The notes below the pieces were generated by a model. It was not told the origin of the DNA and did not search any database. It saw only the letters and a list, made by a program, of their open reading frames with translations. The position numbers and the translations under genes are program-made. Positions 39,921 to 49,036 of a stretch of 64,000 nucleotides of DNA are shown here, one piece after another. This stretch comes from CAZTDP01 sp964612565 (GTDB lineage Bacteria > Patescibacteriota > WWE3 > UBA101185 > UBA10185), in contig CAZTDP010000001.1 in the NCBI GenBank assembly GCA_964612565.1, positions 1 through 64,000 on the forward strand, written 5' to 3'. Within the stretch, counting starts at the first letter, position 1. Each line of letters opens with the position of its first letter.

Positions 39921-42900
39921 TCAGTGAACCTGAACAAAATAGTTTAGATCTGCATTTAAAGTGCCGGAACCGGAAACTTTGCTGTCTCCAAGTTCGAGAT
40001 TTTGAGATTTATTCTCAAGCGACATCCCAAACGGATAGCTAAATTCAAAATAAAACGGATCAGAAACTGTGCCGGGCTGTTTTTGAACATACAACGAATA
40101 ATTATTTTGATCTTTTGTTATTGAAAGCTGCGCGGGCAAGTCATAGCTTATTTGGAGGCTCATTTGCTCCTGCGGATTTAAGGTTATGGGGTACTCAAAT
40201 GTTGTTAAACCGGCATAATTACCCACAGTCATGTCTTTAAAAACATCCTCGCCTTCAATACTTGCAGGCGTTACCAATTTTGCCCCCGTCAATTTGGATC
40301 CGGCTTTTACGTACACCCTTATGTAATCCTTATAAGGGCCGCCGGGCCACGCGTTTGTGGTTCCTGTGTGCTTATAATTGAGTGTAAGGATTCCGCGTAG
40401 CAAACCATCTCGTGTCATCGAACTGACTTTGTAATCCTGAGAAAATTCAACAAAGTAATTAGCTTTTGTACCTCCGACATTGCTATTAACAACATATAAG
40501 TAATCGCCGGGCGTTTCAACTAGATTACCGTCCCAATTTTTCTGTTTAAGCAACTGGCTCAATGAGCTGTTTGAAAGATATAGAAGCATGTGCTTTTCAT
40601 TTAAGGCCGTGTTTATAGCCGATGTTAATTCGGGAAGCCTGTCTTTTGGAATAGTAAAAAGTTTTTCTAAAAGTTTGCTTCCAAGCGTTGTTAAAAAAGA
40701 TCTCTTTTGATCAGAACCATCGGTGTAATTAAAATCACTGTGAAACTGTGTTCTTTCGTATAAATTTTCTGGATTTATTTCCTCATTGTACGCAGCTAAA
40801 AAGACCGGTCCGGTTGCTTGAATAAGACCCTTAACAAAAGACAGATCCACTGCAATGTAACCATCTATTTTTTGGCCTGTTAATTTTGCATAAAGGTCGT
40901 CAAAGGCGCTTACCGAAGACGAAAAGTCAGGTTCCCAATTTGAATTTCTAAGGTACAAAACTTTCTCGTTTAAAAATTCTTTTATTGGCGCGGGCGGAGT
41001 TACGCCAATGCCCCTTAGCTGTATTTGGCCATCCGGGTTGTATATATCATCAATTGTTAAATCCTTTAGTTTTCCTTTATCGAACTCCAATATTCCGTAG
41101 GAACCTATGAAACCTCCGGTTGCTCTTAGTTCGTTGGAATTTTGGAACCAAACAATGTATTTTTTAGGCGAATCCACACCAAGAATAGAGGGCAAATTTG
41201 AGATAACATCCGAAGCAAGATCTAAGCTGCTTTGAGCCTGTGAAAGGTAGCCTTTATATTCCAAAGCATACTGCTGGTAGTTTGCAGGAAAGTCCAAAAC
41301 ATTAACCGAATTAAAATCAGCTTCCGATAACTGTAAAAGGTTTTTTGCTGTACTAATTTCGAGCTTAGCGTTATTTAAAGTTTCTTCACTTAAAGTCTTG
41401 TCTGTATCGGGCCTTATAACTTCCCACAAACCTTGAACGGGTTCAATAGCTTTTTCCATGTGCCCTATGGAGTCCGAAAAATATTTTAACGAAATTAAAG
41501 TTCTGGAATAGCTTCTGTACTCATTGGATTTTCCGGCTAAATAAAATACCCATCTGACACCGGAAATATTTTTTGAGGCGCTCTCAAACTGCTTTGAGGC
41601 TAGCGCGGACTGCGAGGTTATCTTTGCTGTATCAAGATCTTTTGCGGCCACTTGCAGGTTTCTTAAACTTTCAACACCGGCCTTCGAACTTAGGTATAGC
41701 TGTAAAAAAGGATTAACAACAAACACAAAAATACCTGCTAAAAATAAAGCGGTAAAGGCATAAAATTTTGCGCTTGAAAAAATTCTCGATGGCCTGCCGC
41801 TGACTCTTTTTTCAACCTTCGGTTCCGGATAAGTTTTAACGCTGCTTGCAGGTTTTTTAAACTTAAACTCAGGAAGGTGAAAAGGAGATCTAGTTTTTTT
41901 GTCTACTACTAAAGCAGCCCCATTTGAAAGCGGATTTGAAACTAAACTACTAACCGATTGATTTTGCTGAATTTCATTGTTTTTTTCCTCAACATACTTT
42001 AGAGGCTTAAAACTATTCGTATTGGCCGAATATCCAAACGATTTTAAAGTTTCTATAACCCCATCTTTCAACCCTCTTTTAGGCTTCCAATTTAAATCTT
42101 TAAGATTAAACGTATCCGGCGGCAGTAAGCTTGGATAGGCCGAGGATGGAAATTGTTTAAATGTAACAGCAACCGCCCCATCGGCTAGACCCCGAATCAA
42201 AAAGGCTAACTCCAAATCCGATATAGGTGCTTCTGGAATTAAAGAATATATGTTGCCCTTAGTGTTTGGATTGAATAAAGTTTTTAAAATACCGTTGACG
42301 GCATCGGATACATACAGGTAGTACTCTTTTTCTATACCGTCGTTTTTAACAACCAAATTTCTGCTTTCAATTAAATCTTTTATGTATAAGCCAAGAGAGC
42401 CGCTTGAATCCAAGTCCATTTTTGGCCCATAAAGTTCCGGCAGACGCACAATTCGAACATCCAAATCGTATTTTTTAAAGTATTCCCACACAATTGCTTC
42501 AGCAAATCTTTTTGCCTCGGCCAAACTAAACTTGTTTTCATCAACTTCCGTATAACCAAAGTATCTTGCCAAATCGGCCTGTGACATGCGGCCTTGGTAC
42601 ACATCAATCGTTGACATTAAAACAAACTTAGCTTCCGACTTTTTAACAAGATCAAGAAGATTTTTTGTGCCAATTGAATTTGTAAGCAGGCTGTCTAAGT
42701 TTAGGGCGCTTTTGCTAAACAGATACTCCTCTAAACCGGCAAGCTGCAAAACATAGTCCACCGTTTCGATTTCAGGAGGAAGACCTTGGTTTATATCTAC
42801 ATTGTATAAAGCAAAATTAGGGTTTGATAAAAAAGGTTTAACGTGAATTTCTTTACCTGTATTAAAGTTGTCTAAAACAATAACCTTTGCGCCGTTAGCT

Positions 42901-42998
42901 AAAAGAGACTCAACTAGGTAGGATCCTAAAAAGCCCGCACCGCCGCAGATTAGGACAGTAGGAGCTAAAGCATTTTTTTTGATAGTATTTTTAACCAT
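39921..42998 (-). CDS. SDR nucleotide-sugar epimerase fused to DUF4012 membrane protein
   Basis: 1025 residues. The N-terminal 325 residues are an SDR epimerase: LICGGAGFLGSYLVESLLAN, VIVLDNFNTGKE, VLQLAGLEE; the active-site Tyr is poorly placed (FSLAEAKRFAE instead of Y-x-x-x-K), so catalysis is doubtful. A basic linker leads to a membrane helix (about 411-432), then an external part with a helical region and DUF4012: KKYIVWFQNSNELRATGGFI, then DIYNPDGQI, then YIAVDLSFVKGLIQATGPV. DUF4012 has the fold of LytR-CpsA-Psr phosphotransferases. It may attach a glycopolymer outside the membrane. Confidence 0.85.
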   Translation of the reverse strand: MVKNTIKKNALAPTVLICGGAGFLGSYLVESLLANGAKVIVLDNFNTGKEIHVKPFLSNPNFALYNVDINQGLPPEIETVDYVLQLAGLEEYLFSKSALNLDSLLTNSIGTKNLLDLVKKSEAKFVLMSTIDVYQGRMSQADLARYFGYTEVDENKFSLAEAKRFAEAIVWEYFKKYDLDVRIVRLPELYGPKMDLDSSGSLGLYIKDLIESRNLVVKNDGIEKEYYLYVSDAVNGILKTLFNPNTKGNIYSLIPEAPISDLELAFLIRGLADGAVAVTFKQFPSSAYPSLLPPDTFNLKDLNWKPKRGLKDGVIETLKSFGYSANTNSFKPLKYVEEKNNEIQQNQSVSSLVSNPLSNGAALVVDKKTRSPFHLPEFKFKKPASSVKTYPEPKVEKRVSGRPSRIFSSAKFYAFTALFLAGIFVFVVNPFLQLYLSSKAGVESLRNLQVAAKDLDTAKITSQSALASKQFESASKNISGVRWVFYLAGKSNEYRSYSRTLISLKYFSDSIGHMEKAIEPVQGLWEVIRPDTDKTLSEETLNNAKLEISTAKNLLQLSEADFNSVNVLDFPANYQQYALEYKGYLSQAQSSLDLASDVISNLPSILGVDSPKKYIVWFQNSNELRATGGFIGSYGILEFDKGKLKDLTIDDIYNPDGQIQLRGIGVTPPAPIKEFLNEKVLYLRNSNWEPDFSSSVSAFDDLYAKLTGQKIDGYIAVDLSFVKGLIQATGPVFLAAYNEEINPENLYERTQFHSDFNYTDGSDQKRSFLTTLGSKLLEKLFTIPKDRLPELTSAINTALNEKHMLLYLSNSSLSQLLKQKNWDGNLVETPGDYLYVVNSNVGGTKANYFVEFSQDYKVSSMTRDGLLRGILTLNYKHTGTTNAWPGGPYKDYIRVYVKAGSKLTGAKLVTPASIEGEDVFKDMTVGNYAGLTTFEYPITLNPQEQMSLQISYDLPAQLSITKDQNNYSLYVQKQPGTVSDPFYFEFSYPFGMSLENKSQNLELGDSKVSGSGTLNADLNYFVQVH

Positions 42999-43089
42999 TG
43001 GGCAGTCAATCTAACGAAATTCTACGTATTAGTATATCCAAATTTTTAGTACAGTTACAATGATTAGTTGCTATAATGTAAAAGCATCT

Positions 43090-43695
43090 ATGGATTTAAA
43101 AATATCATTAAAAATAATAAAGAAACATCTCTTAACCTTAGGGTTGTCTGCCGCGGCCGGCTTGATTATAGGGTTTACCGTTACGGAAATTCCCGGAAAG
43201 TACATTGTATCAGGCACTTTTTTTATCGGAAGAACAACCGATAAAATGAGCACCGCATTCTTTACCTATGAGGGTTACTATGCCCAGCAAACAGCCCAAT
43301 CGTATACAAATTCCGCTATAGCGGTACTCGAAAGCGACGATCTCAAAAAACAAACGTTGGAAGAGTTGGGTGTACATCCAACCTCTCAAAACATAAAAAA
43401 ACTCACCCGAAGTATTCAAGTTACAAAAGAAGGCCCCCAAGTAATATCCCTATCCGTGAGAGACAGAAGTCAGTCAAACGCATTAGCAACATTTAAAAGT
43501 CTTTCGAAAAATTTTATAGCTGAAAGCGTAGGTTTAAACTATAACGCCGATCAAAACCTTTCCATAGCGCAATTAAACAGCGAACCTGTCATAAAAAATC
43601 CATACCCGCAACCTGTGTTAATGGGAATAGGCGGGGCCCTTTTTGGAACCGCACTAGGGTTACTACTAATTTCGATAAAGGAATATTTTAAGTGA
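43090..43695 (+). CDS. Wzz-like polysaccharide chain-length protein
   Basis: Start taken at the ATG at 43090 (MDLKISLKIIKKHLLTLGLS), 12 nt after TATAAT. About 201 residues: membrane helices at both ends (LGLSAAAGLIIGFTVTEIPG; PVLMGIGGALFGTALGLLLI) around an external domain, with the Pro-rich KNPYPQPVL before the second helix. This is the Wzz/capsular co-polymerase layout. It probably sets the length of a surface polymer. Confidence 0.75.
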   Translation: MDLKISLKIIKKHLLTLGLSAAAGLIIGFTVTEIPGKYIVSGTFFIGRTTDKMSTAFFTYEGYYAQQTAQSYTNSAIAVLESDDLKKQTLEELGVHPTSQNIKKLTRSIQVTKEGPQVISLSVRDRSQSNALATFKSLSKNFIAESVGLNYNADQNLSIAQLNSEPVIKNPYPQPVLMGIGGALFGTALGLLLISIKEYFK

Positions 43696-44096
43696 AGTAC
43701 ACATTAAATACGGATGGTGGCGCCAGAGGAAACCCTGGTCCAGCAGGTATAGGAATTGTTATTAAAAATTCTCAGGCCGAGACAATTTATGAAATGGGCG
43801 CTTACATCGGCCATACTACAAATAACGAAGCCGAATATACGGCACTGTTAAAAGGACTGGAAGTAGCACTCGAAAAAGATATTAAGGAACTTGACTGTTT
43901 TTTGGATAGTGAACTGGTAGTTAAACAGTTAAACGGTCAATATAAAGTTAAGAACGCAAACCTAAAGACATTTTGGACAAAAATTAAGGGGCAGGCTTTA
44001 AAATTTGAAAAGATAACATTTAACCACACGTTGCGTAATGGAAACAAAGAAGCGGATCAACTTGTTAATGACGCTCTAGACGCTCAACATGTCTAA
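43692..44096 (+). CDS. Ribonuclease HI family protein
   Basis: 134 residues from a GTG overlapping the previous stop. The carboxylates are Asp in LNTDGGARGNPGPAG, Glu in TTNNEAEYTALLKGL, Asp in FLDSELVVKQLNG, and Asp in GNKEADQLVNDAL. It degrades RNA in RNA-DNA hybrids. It is the short RNase HI form without the basic handle loop of E. coli RnhA. Overlaps the next gene by eight bases. Confidence 0.93.
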   Translation: MKYTLNTDGGARGNPGPAGIGIVIKNSQAETIYEMGAYIGHTTNNEAEYTALLKGLEVALEKDIKELDCFLDSELVVKQLNGQYKVKNANLKTFWTKIKGQALKFEKITFNHTLRNGNKEADQLVNDALDAQHV

Positions 44097-44979
44097 AACA
44101 AAACAAAACAAAAAGGCTGATAAATCGAGCAACGTATCGCAAGCAATAAAAAGAACATTGCTGTACAGATCAATTTTTTCTTACCCTTTAAGTTTTTTTC
44201 AGCTAGCGACATATCTAGTTACCGATAAACCCATAAAAGAAAATAAAATTCGAGAAGCTTTAAATTTGCTTATAAAGCAAGGTTGGTTAAAGAAACGATA
44301 CGGAAAATACGAGATTAAAAATCTCAAATACGTAAATTGGGACAAAAAATATAAAGACACGCGAAATTTTATTAAAGCAAATGAATCGGGTTTAAAGCTA
44401 ATAGGCTCGATACCTTGGGTTAAATTTGTTGGTATTACGGGCTCGGCAGCCGCTTACTGTTTAAACGACAAGCAGCAAGACCTGGATATTTTTATCATAA
44501 CAGACAGGGAAAGGGTTTGGTTAACAAGAGGCTTTATTACACTTATAAACAAAATAACCGGCAAACATCCAAAATTTGATGGCCAGCCCGGAAGTTTTTG
44601 CACAAATATTTTTATAGACGAAGCGACGCTAGCTTGGGATAGAAATAACCGAAATGTTTTTGTCGCAACCGATATAGTTTTAATGCAGCCGGTAGTGGAT
44701 AAAAACCAAACTTATTTAAAATTTTTAAACTCAAACAGATGGACAAAAGAATATTTTGCCAACTTTAAGTTTGCTTTACGCAAAAAAGACAAGGTAAAAA
44801 TGCAAAGTCTTTTTTTAGATCTCTTAGAGAGAGCCGCAATGATTTTGCAAAAGAGATATATGAGAAAAAAACAAACGACAGAAATAACTACAAAGCATTT
44901 GATTCATTTCAACAAAAACGACAACAGCCAAAAAATCCTCAAGGAATATTACAAGCTGCTTAGATTGAATAATCTGTAG
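44089..44979 (+). CDS. Nucleotidyltransferase-fold protein, unknown
   Basis: 296 residues. An N-terminal winged-helix-like region (RTLLYRSIFSYPLSFFQLAT, then REALNLLIKQGWLKKRYGKY), then a nucleotidyltransferase core VGITGSAAAYCLNDKQQDLD-I-F with the G-S...D-x-D metal motif (about residues 107-127), and a helical C-terminus. The substrate is unknown. Related combinations are common in CPR genomes. Confidence 0.75.
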   Translation: MSKTKQNKKADKSSNVSQAIKRTLLYRSIFSYPLSFFQLATYLVTDKPIKENKIREALNLLIKQGWLKKRYGKYEIKNLKYVNWDKKYKDTRNFIKANESGLKLIGSIPWVKFVGITGSAAAYCLNDKQQDLDIFIITDRERVWLTRGFITLINKITGKHPKFDGQPGSFCTNIFIDEATLAWDRNNRNVFVATDIVLMQPVVDKNQTYLKFLNSNRWTKEYFANFKFALRKKDKVKMQSLFLDLLERAAMILQKRYMRKKQTTEITTKHLIHFNKNDNSQKILKEYYKLLRLNNL

Positions 44980-44992
44980 ATTGCTATGCAGC

Positions 44993-46645
44993 CTACATCA
45001 TTCCATCCATGTCCATACCACCCATACCGGAACCGGCAGGTGTTTTGTTATCATCATGCTTTGGAGCTTCTGTAACAAGACATTCGGTTGTTAAAATCAT
45101 GATCGCGGCTGAAACGGCATTTTGTAAGGCACTTCGTGATACTTTGGCCGGGTCAATAATTCCGTCTTGAACCATATCAACATAAGACATTTTCACAACA
45201 TTGTAACCAATATTCATGTTTTTTTCTTCCTCAGAGCGTCTTTCGATTTCGGCAATTATTTTACCGTCATCGGCACCGGTATTTTTTACTAAAATCCTTG
45301 TGGGCTTCTCAAGTGCAAACTTTAATATTTTAGCACCGGTAAGCTCGTCGCCTTTTAGTTCTAATTTATCGATTGCGGATCTAATCTTTAAAAAAGTAAT
45401 TCCGCCGCCGGGAACAATACCTTCTTCTACTGCTGCCTTCGTTGCATTTACAGCATCGTCAACTCGAAGTTTTAACTCTTTAAGTTCAGCCTCGGTTGCA
45501 GCCCCAACCTTAATAACAGCTACTCCGCCGCTAAGTTTTGCGACTCTTTCTTGAAGTTTTTCTTTGTCATAATCCGAAGTTGTTTGTTCGATTTGAGTTT
45601 TTATTTGTTTAACTCTTTCTTTGAGTGCCTTTTCATCGCCTTTTCCTCCAACTATTGTGGTGTTGTCTTTGTCAGCAATTATTCGATCGGCTCTTCCAAG
45701 ATCATCAATAGTTACCGAGTCTAGCTTTCTACCCATTTCTCCGCTAATTAATGAGGCGCCTGTTAAAACAGCAATATCCTCAAGCATGGCCTTTCTCCTA
45801 TCGCCAAAACCCGGAGCTTTAACAGCTAGTATGTTTAAAACTCCTCTGAGTTTATTAACAACCAAAGTTGCAAGTGCTTCGCCATCTACATCATCTGCAA
45901 TAATAACTAAATTCTTGGAAACCTTTACAAAACTTTCAAGCATTGGAACCAAATCTTGCATGCTGGATATCTTGGCATCGGTCACCAAAATGTAGGGATC
46001 TTCGACAACTGCGTCCATTTTATCCGGGTTGGTAACAAAGTAGGCCGAGGAATAACCTTTATCAAACTGCATTCCCTCTTTGTATTCAAGTTCGATATCA
46101 AAACCTTTAGATTCATCAACCGTTATGACACCCTGTTCTCCAACTTTTTCCATTGCTTCGGCAATTATTTTTCCGATTTCTTCATTTTGAGAGGATATTG
46201 TCGCAACCTGTGTCTTTTCGGCTTTACTTGATATTTTTTTGGAAAGATTTTTTATTTCTTCAACAACCGCATCGGTAGCTTTTTCTAAACCACGCCTTAG
46301 CATCATTGCATTCGCGCCTGCCGAAATATTTTTTAAGCCTTCGTCAACAATCGCTTGAGCCAGTACAGTTGCTGTTGTAGTACCATCCCCCGCAACATCG
46401 TTTGTTTTAGATGCAGCTTCTTTTACTATCTGTGCACCCATATTTTCAAATTTATCTTCAAGTTCAATTTCTTTTGCGACCGTTACGCCATCGTGTACAA
46501 CCTGAGGAGTTCCCCAACTTTTATCCAAAGCAACATTTCCGCCCTTTGGGCCAAGAGTGGTCGAAACGGCTCTAGCTAATTTATCTACACCAAGCTTTAA
46601 TTTTGTCCTGGCGGCGTCGCCATAAATAATATTTTTTGCTGACAT
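44993..46645 (-). CDS. groEL: Chaperonin GroEL
   Basis: 550 residues, normal length. VSTTLGPKGGNVALDKSWGT, the ATP site DVAGDGTTTATVLAQAI, GGVAVIKVGAATEAELKELK and the flexible tail GSGMGGMDMDGMM are present. AAAGGAGG lies before the ATG. It forms the folding chamber with GroES. Transcribed with groES from the CIRCE-controlled promoter at 47009-47038. Confidence 0.98.
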   Translation of the reverse strand: MSAKNIIYGDAARTKLKLGVDKLARAVSTTLGPKGGNVALDKSWGTPQVVHDGVTVAKEIELEDKFENMGAQIVKEAASKTNDVAGDGTTTATVLAQAIVDEGLKNISAGANAMMLRRGLEKATDAVVEEIKNLSKKISSKAEKTQVATISSQNEEIGKIIAEAMEKVGEQGVITVDESKGFDIELEYKEGMQFDKGYSSAYFVTNPDKMDAVVEDPYILVTDAKISSMQDLVPMLESFVKVSKNLVIIADDVDGEALATLVVNKLRGVLNILAVKAPGFGDRRKAMLEDIAVLTGASLISGEMGRKLDSVTIDDLGRADRIIADKDNTTIVGGKGDEKALKERVKQIKTQIEQTTSDYDKEKLQERVAKLSGGVAVIKVGAATEAELKELKLRVDDAVNATKAAVEEGIVPGGGITFLKIRSAIDKLELKGDELTGAKILKFALEKPTRILVKNTGADDGKIIAEIERRSEEEKNMNIGYNVVKMSYVDMVQDGIIDPAKVSRSALQNAVSAAIMILTTECLVTEAPKHDDNKTPAGSGMGGMDMDGMM

Positions 46646-46659
46646 TTTATTTTCCTCCT

Positions 46660-46965
46660 TTAACCTTCAATAACTGCTAAAATATCTTCCTCTTTCACGA
46701 GGAGCATTTCTTTTCCGTCAACTTTAATATCAGTGCCTCCCCATTTCTTATACATAACGGTATTTCCAACTTTTACTTCGAGGGGAATTTTGTTCCCTGA
46801 GTCGTCCCTCTTACCTGAGCCAACAGCAACAACTTTTCCTTCGAGAGGTTTCTCTTTTGCCGTATCGGGAATTACAATTCCTGATGGCAGAGTGGTATCT
46901 TTTTGAATAGGTTCTATAAGCAGATAATCGTATAAGGGTTTAATTTTTGAACTTTGAGCCGGCAT
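46660..46965 (-). CDS. groES: Co-chaperonin GroES
   Basis: 101 residues. KIKPLYDYLLIEPIQKDTTL, the mobile loop PSGIVIPDTAKEKPLEGKVV, NTVMYKKWGGTDIKVDGKEM and the tail VKEEDILAVIEG are typical of GroES. TTGGAGG lies 4-5 nt before the ATG. It caps GroEL, encoded 14 bp downstream. Confidence 0.97.
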   Translation of the reverse strand: MPAQSSKIKPLYDYLLIEPIQKDTTLPSGIVIPDTAKEKPLEGKVVAVGSGKRDDSGNKIPLEVKVGNTVMYKKWGGTDIKVDGKEMLLVKEEDILAVIEG

Positions 46966-47008
46966 ATTACCTCCAATGTTTAACTATATATAATATATGA
47001 CGAGTTAA

Positions 47009-47038
47009 GTTATAGCACTCGTTAATCTAGAGTGTCAA
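47009..47038 (-). promoter_or_regulatory. groESL promoter with overlapping CIRCE operator
   Basis: On the plus strand ATAGCACTC (47012-47020), nine bases, GAGTGTCAA (47030-47038): a CIRCE inverted repeat with the conserved GCACTC/GAGTG core. On the minus strand TTGACA (47038-47033), an 18-nt spacer and TATAAC (47014-47009) form the promoter, so the operator covers -35 to -10. CIRCE is bound by HrcA, which must be encoded elsewhere. The operator also includes the alaS stop codon. Confidence 0.85.
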
Positions 47039-48878
47039 CAGGCTTTTTAAAGCTTGCATAAATCCTAAGCTTACCATCACCGATGTTCTCTTGTTTATAA
47101 ATTTTTATTTCTGCCAGCTCGCTTGTGTTTGAAACATGGGGGCCTCCGCAAAATTCTTTGCTAACTGCGTTAGAAATACTTTCACCGATATAATAAACTT
47201 TTACTTCATCAGGATATGTTTCATTTTTCATAAATAATGCGCCGGTTTTTTCTGCTTCTGCTTTAGGCATCATCACAAAGTTTACCGGCAATTTTTGCGC
47301 AACATAGCTGTTTACAATTTCTTCTAATTTTTTAATCTGACCCTCTGTCAGCTTCCTGTCAGGATGAGAAAAGTCAAATCTTAAGCGCTCGGAAGTTATA
47401 TTGCTGCCCATTTGGCGAACATGTTCTCCCAGAACCTGTCGAAGTGCTTCCTGCAATAGATGGGTGGTTGTGTGATATTTAACAACTTCTTCGCTATGAT
47501 CCGCTAAACCGCCTTTAAACTTTTGCTCAGCTCCTGCGCGGGAACCGGATTTATGTTCTTCAAATAAAACGTCAAACTTTTCTGAAAACTTTTTACCATC
47601 TAATTGCTGGCCCGCATCTTTAATGTCCTGCAAAAATATCTCGGCTGGGTATCCGACTGATTGATATAAATCAAAGGCTTTGTGAGCCCACATTTCTTCT
47701 ATGTCTTTAGGTTCACTAGGATCCAATGTCTTTAGGACTTTTCTTAATTCTTTAGAGCCGTTTACTAATGTTTTTCTAAATCTAATTTCTTCGTCTTCAA
47801 AAGTTTTTTCAATTTCAGTTTGTTTTGATACTAAATCCGGATACATCCAAGCAAACATTTCGCAAACTGTCCCAACCAAACTCACTGAAAGATCTTTATT
47901 TGCACCCAGCACCATTCCTGCTCTTGTCATTCGACGTAACAGCCTTCTTAGCATGTAACCTTGATCTTTGTTAGATGGAATAACACCATCCATTGCCATA
48001 AAGATACTTGCGCGCATATGATCGGCCAAAATACGCATATATCTTTTAATCTCAACTGATTCGTAATAATTTTTGCCCGTAAGTTCTTGGATTTTTTCAA
48101 CAATTGGCCAAAAGTTATCGGTTTCAAAAATATCGTTTTTGCCTTGAACAACCATTGCAATTCTTTCAAGTCCGCCGCCAAAGTCGACATTTTTTTGGAC
48201 CAGCGGCTCCCAGCCTGTTTGGGATTTTTTGTACTGCATAAAAACCGAATTTCCAATTTCCAAAAAGTCATCTTGGTTTTCGGCCGGATTCTTTCCCATT
48301 CCGGTTCCTTCGCCTATGTAATAAAAAGTTTCGCTATCAGGACCACCAAGCTCTCCTACGGCATCGCCTCTTTTCCACCAATTGTCGGCAACTCCTTGAG
48401 GAAAAATTCTAGTTCCCTCGTCGGCCAAGACATCATAACCCGCATATATTTTTTTAAGCAATTCAATGGACTCTGCGTCTTTTGGCGCGGAAGAATCACC
48501 GGCAAAAACCGTTGAGTATAATTTTTGTGGATCTAAACCCATTTCTTTTACAAAAAACTCGTAAACCCACGGAAGCTGTTCTTCTTTAAAGTAGTCGCCC
48601 AAGCTCCAGTTACCCATCATGTGAAATGCCGTTGTATGGCGATTGTCTCCAACTTCCTCAAGATCTTCCTGAAATCTCCCCGCGCGCTGTACGTTGACTA
48701 ATCTTTTACCCAACGGATGTACACCTCCGGACAAATAAGGTACTAATGGAAACATTCCTGAATTTACGAACAAAAGGGTTGAATCGCCTTCCGGTACAAG
48801 CGAAACATTGGGTATAAGTTTATGCCCACGAGCCTTATAAAATTCTATGTATTTGTTTAAGATTTCTTGTGTAGTCAT
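47022..48878 (-). CDS. alaS: Alanyl-tRNA synthetase, C-terminally short
   Basis: Start at the ATG at 48878 (MTTQEILNKYIEFYKARGHK); the frame stays open upstream but through the tRNA-Cys gene. 618 residues. The class II core has SLVPEGDSTLLFVNSGMFPL, RHTTAFHMMGNWSLGDYF and GGGLERIAMVVQG. The editing domain has HTTTHLLQEALRQVLG and CGGPH for zinc. It ends just after the editing domain (YASFKKPVDTLD), so the C-Ala/DHHA1 domain of 875-residue AlaS is absent. It charges tRNA-Ala. Confidence 0.96.
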   Translation of the reverse strand: MTTQEILNKYIEFYKARGHKLIPNVSLVPEGDSTLLFVNSGMFPLVPYLSGGVHPLGKRLVNVQRAGRFQEDLEEVGDNRHTTAFHMMGNWSLGDYFKEEQLPWVYEFFVKEMGLDPQKLYSTVFAGDSSAPKDAESIELLKKIYAGYDVLADEGTRIFPQGVADNWWKRGDAVGELGGPDSETFYYIGEGTGMGKNPAENQDDFLEIGNSVFMQYKKSQTGWEPLVQKNVDFGGGLERIAMVVQGKNDIFETDNFWPIVEKIQELTGKNYYESVEIKRYMRILADHMRASIFMAMDGVIPSNKDQGYMLRRLLRRMTRAGMVLGANKDLSVSLVGTVCEMFAWMYPDLVSKQTEIEKTFEDEEIRFRKTLVNGSKELRKVLKTLDPSEPKDIEEMWAHKAFDLYQSVGYPAEIFLQDIKDAGQQLDGKKFSEKFDVLFEEHKSGSRAGAEQKFKGGLADHSEEVVKYHTTTHLLQEALRQVLGEHVRQMGSNITSERLRFDFSHPDRKLTEGQIKKLEEIVNSYVAQKLPVNFVMMPKAEAEKTGALFMKNETYPDEVKVYYIGESISNAVSKEFCGGPHVSNTSELAEIKIYKQENIGDGKLRIYASFKKPVDTLD

Positions 48879-48883
48879 ATTTT

Positions 48884-48957
48884 TGGAGGCCTGGGCGGGA
48901 ATCGAACCCGCGATAAGGGTTTTGCAGACCCTTGCCTTACCACTTGGCGACCAGGCC
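48884..48957 (-). tRNA. tRNA-Cys(GCA)
   Basis: 74 nt with encoded CCA. Acceptor GGCCTGG/CCAGGCC, anticodon stem AGGGT/ACCCT with loop CTGCAAA (anticodon GCA), T arm GCGGG-TTCGATT-CCCGC, discriminator U. It lies 5 nt upstream of the alaS start and no structured element follows it. Confidence 0.97.
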
Positions 48958-49036
48958 AACCTACAAAATTCAAACGGAGGCAAAGCCCGTTCGTGTTGCC
49001 ATTTTACCACCCCCGTGCTAACTTATGTATTATCTC

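Noticed and set aside
44993..46645. Long antisense frames opposite groEL
   Set aside because: They are compositional shadows of a strongly coded gene; no translation signals or family matches.
48879..49010. N-terminal extension of AlaS (44 more codons)
   Set aside because: It would be translated through the tRNA-Cys gene and does not match the AlaS N-terminus; MTTQEILNKY at 48878 does.
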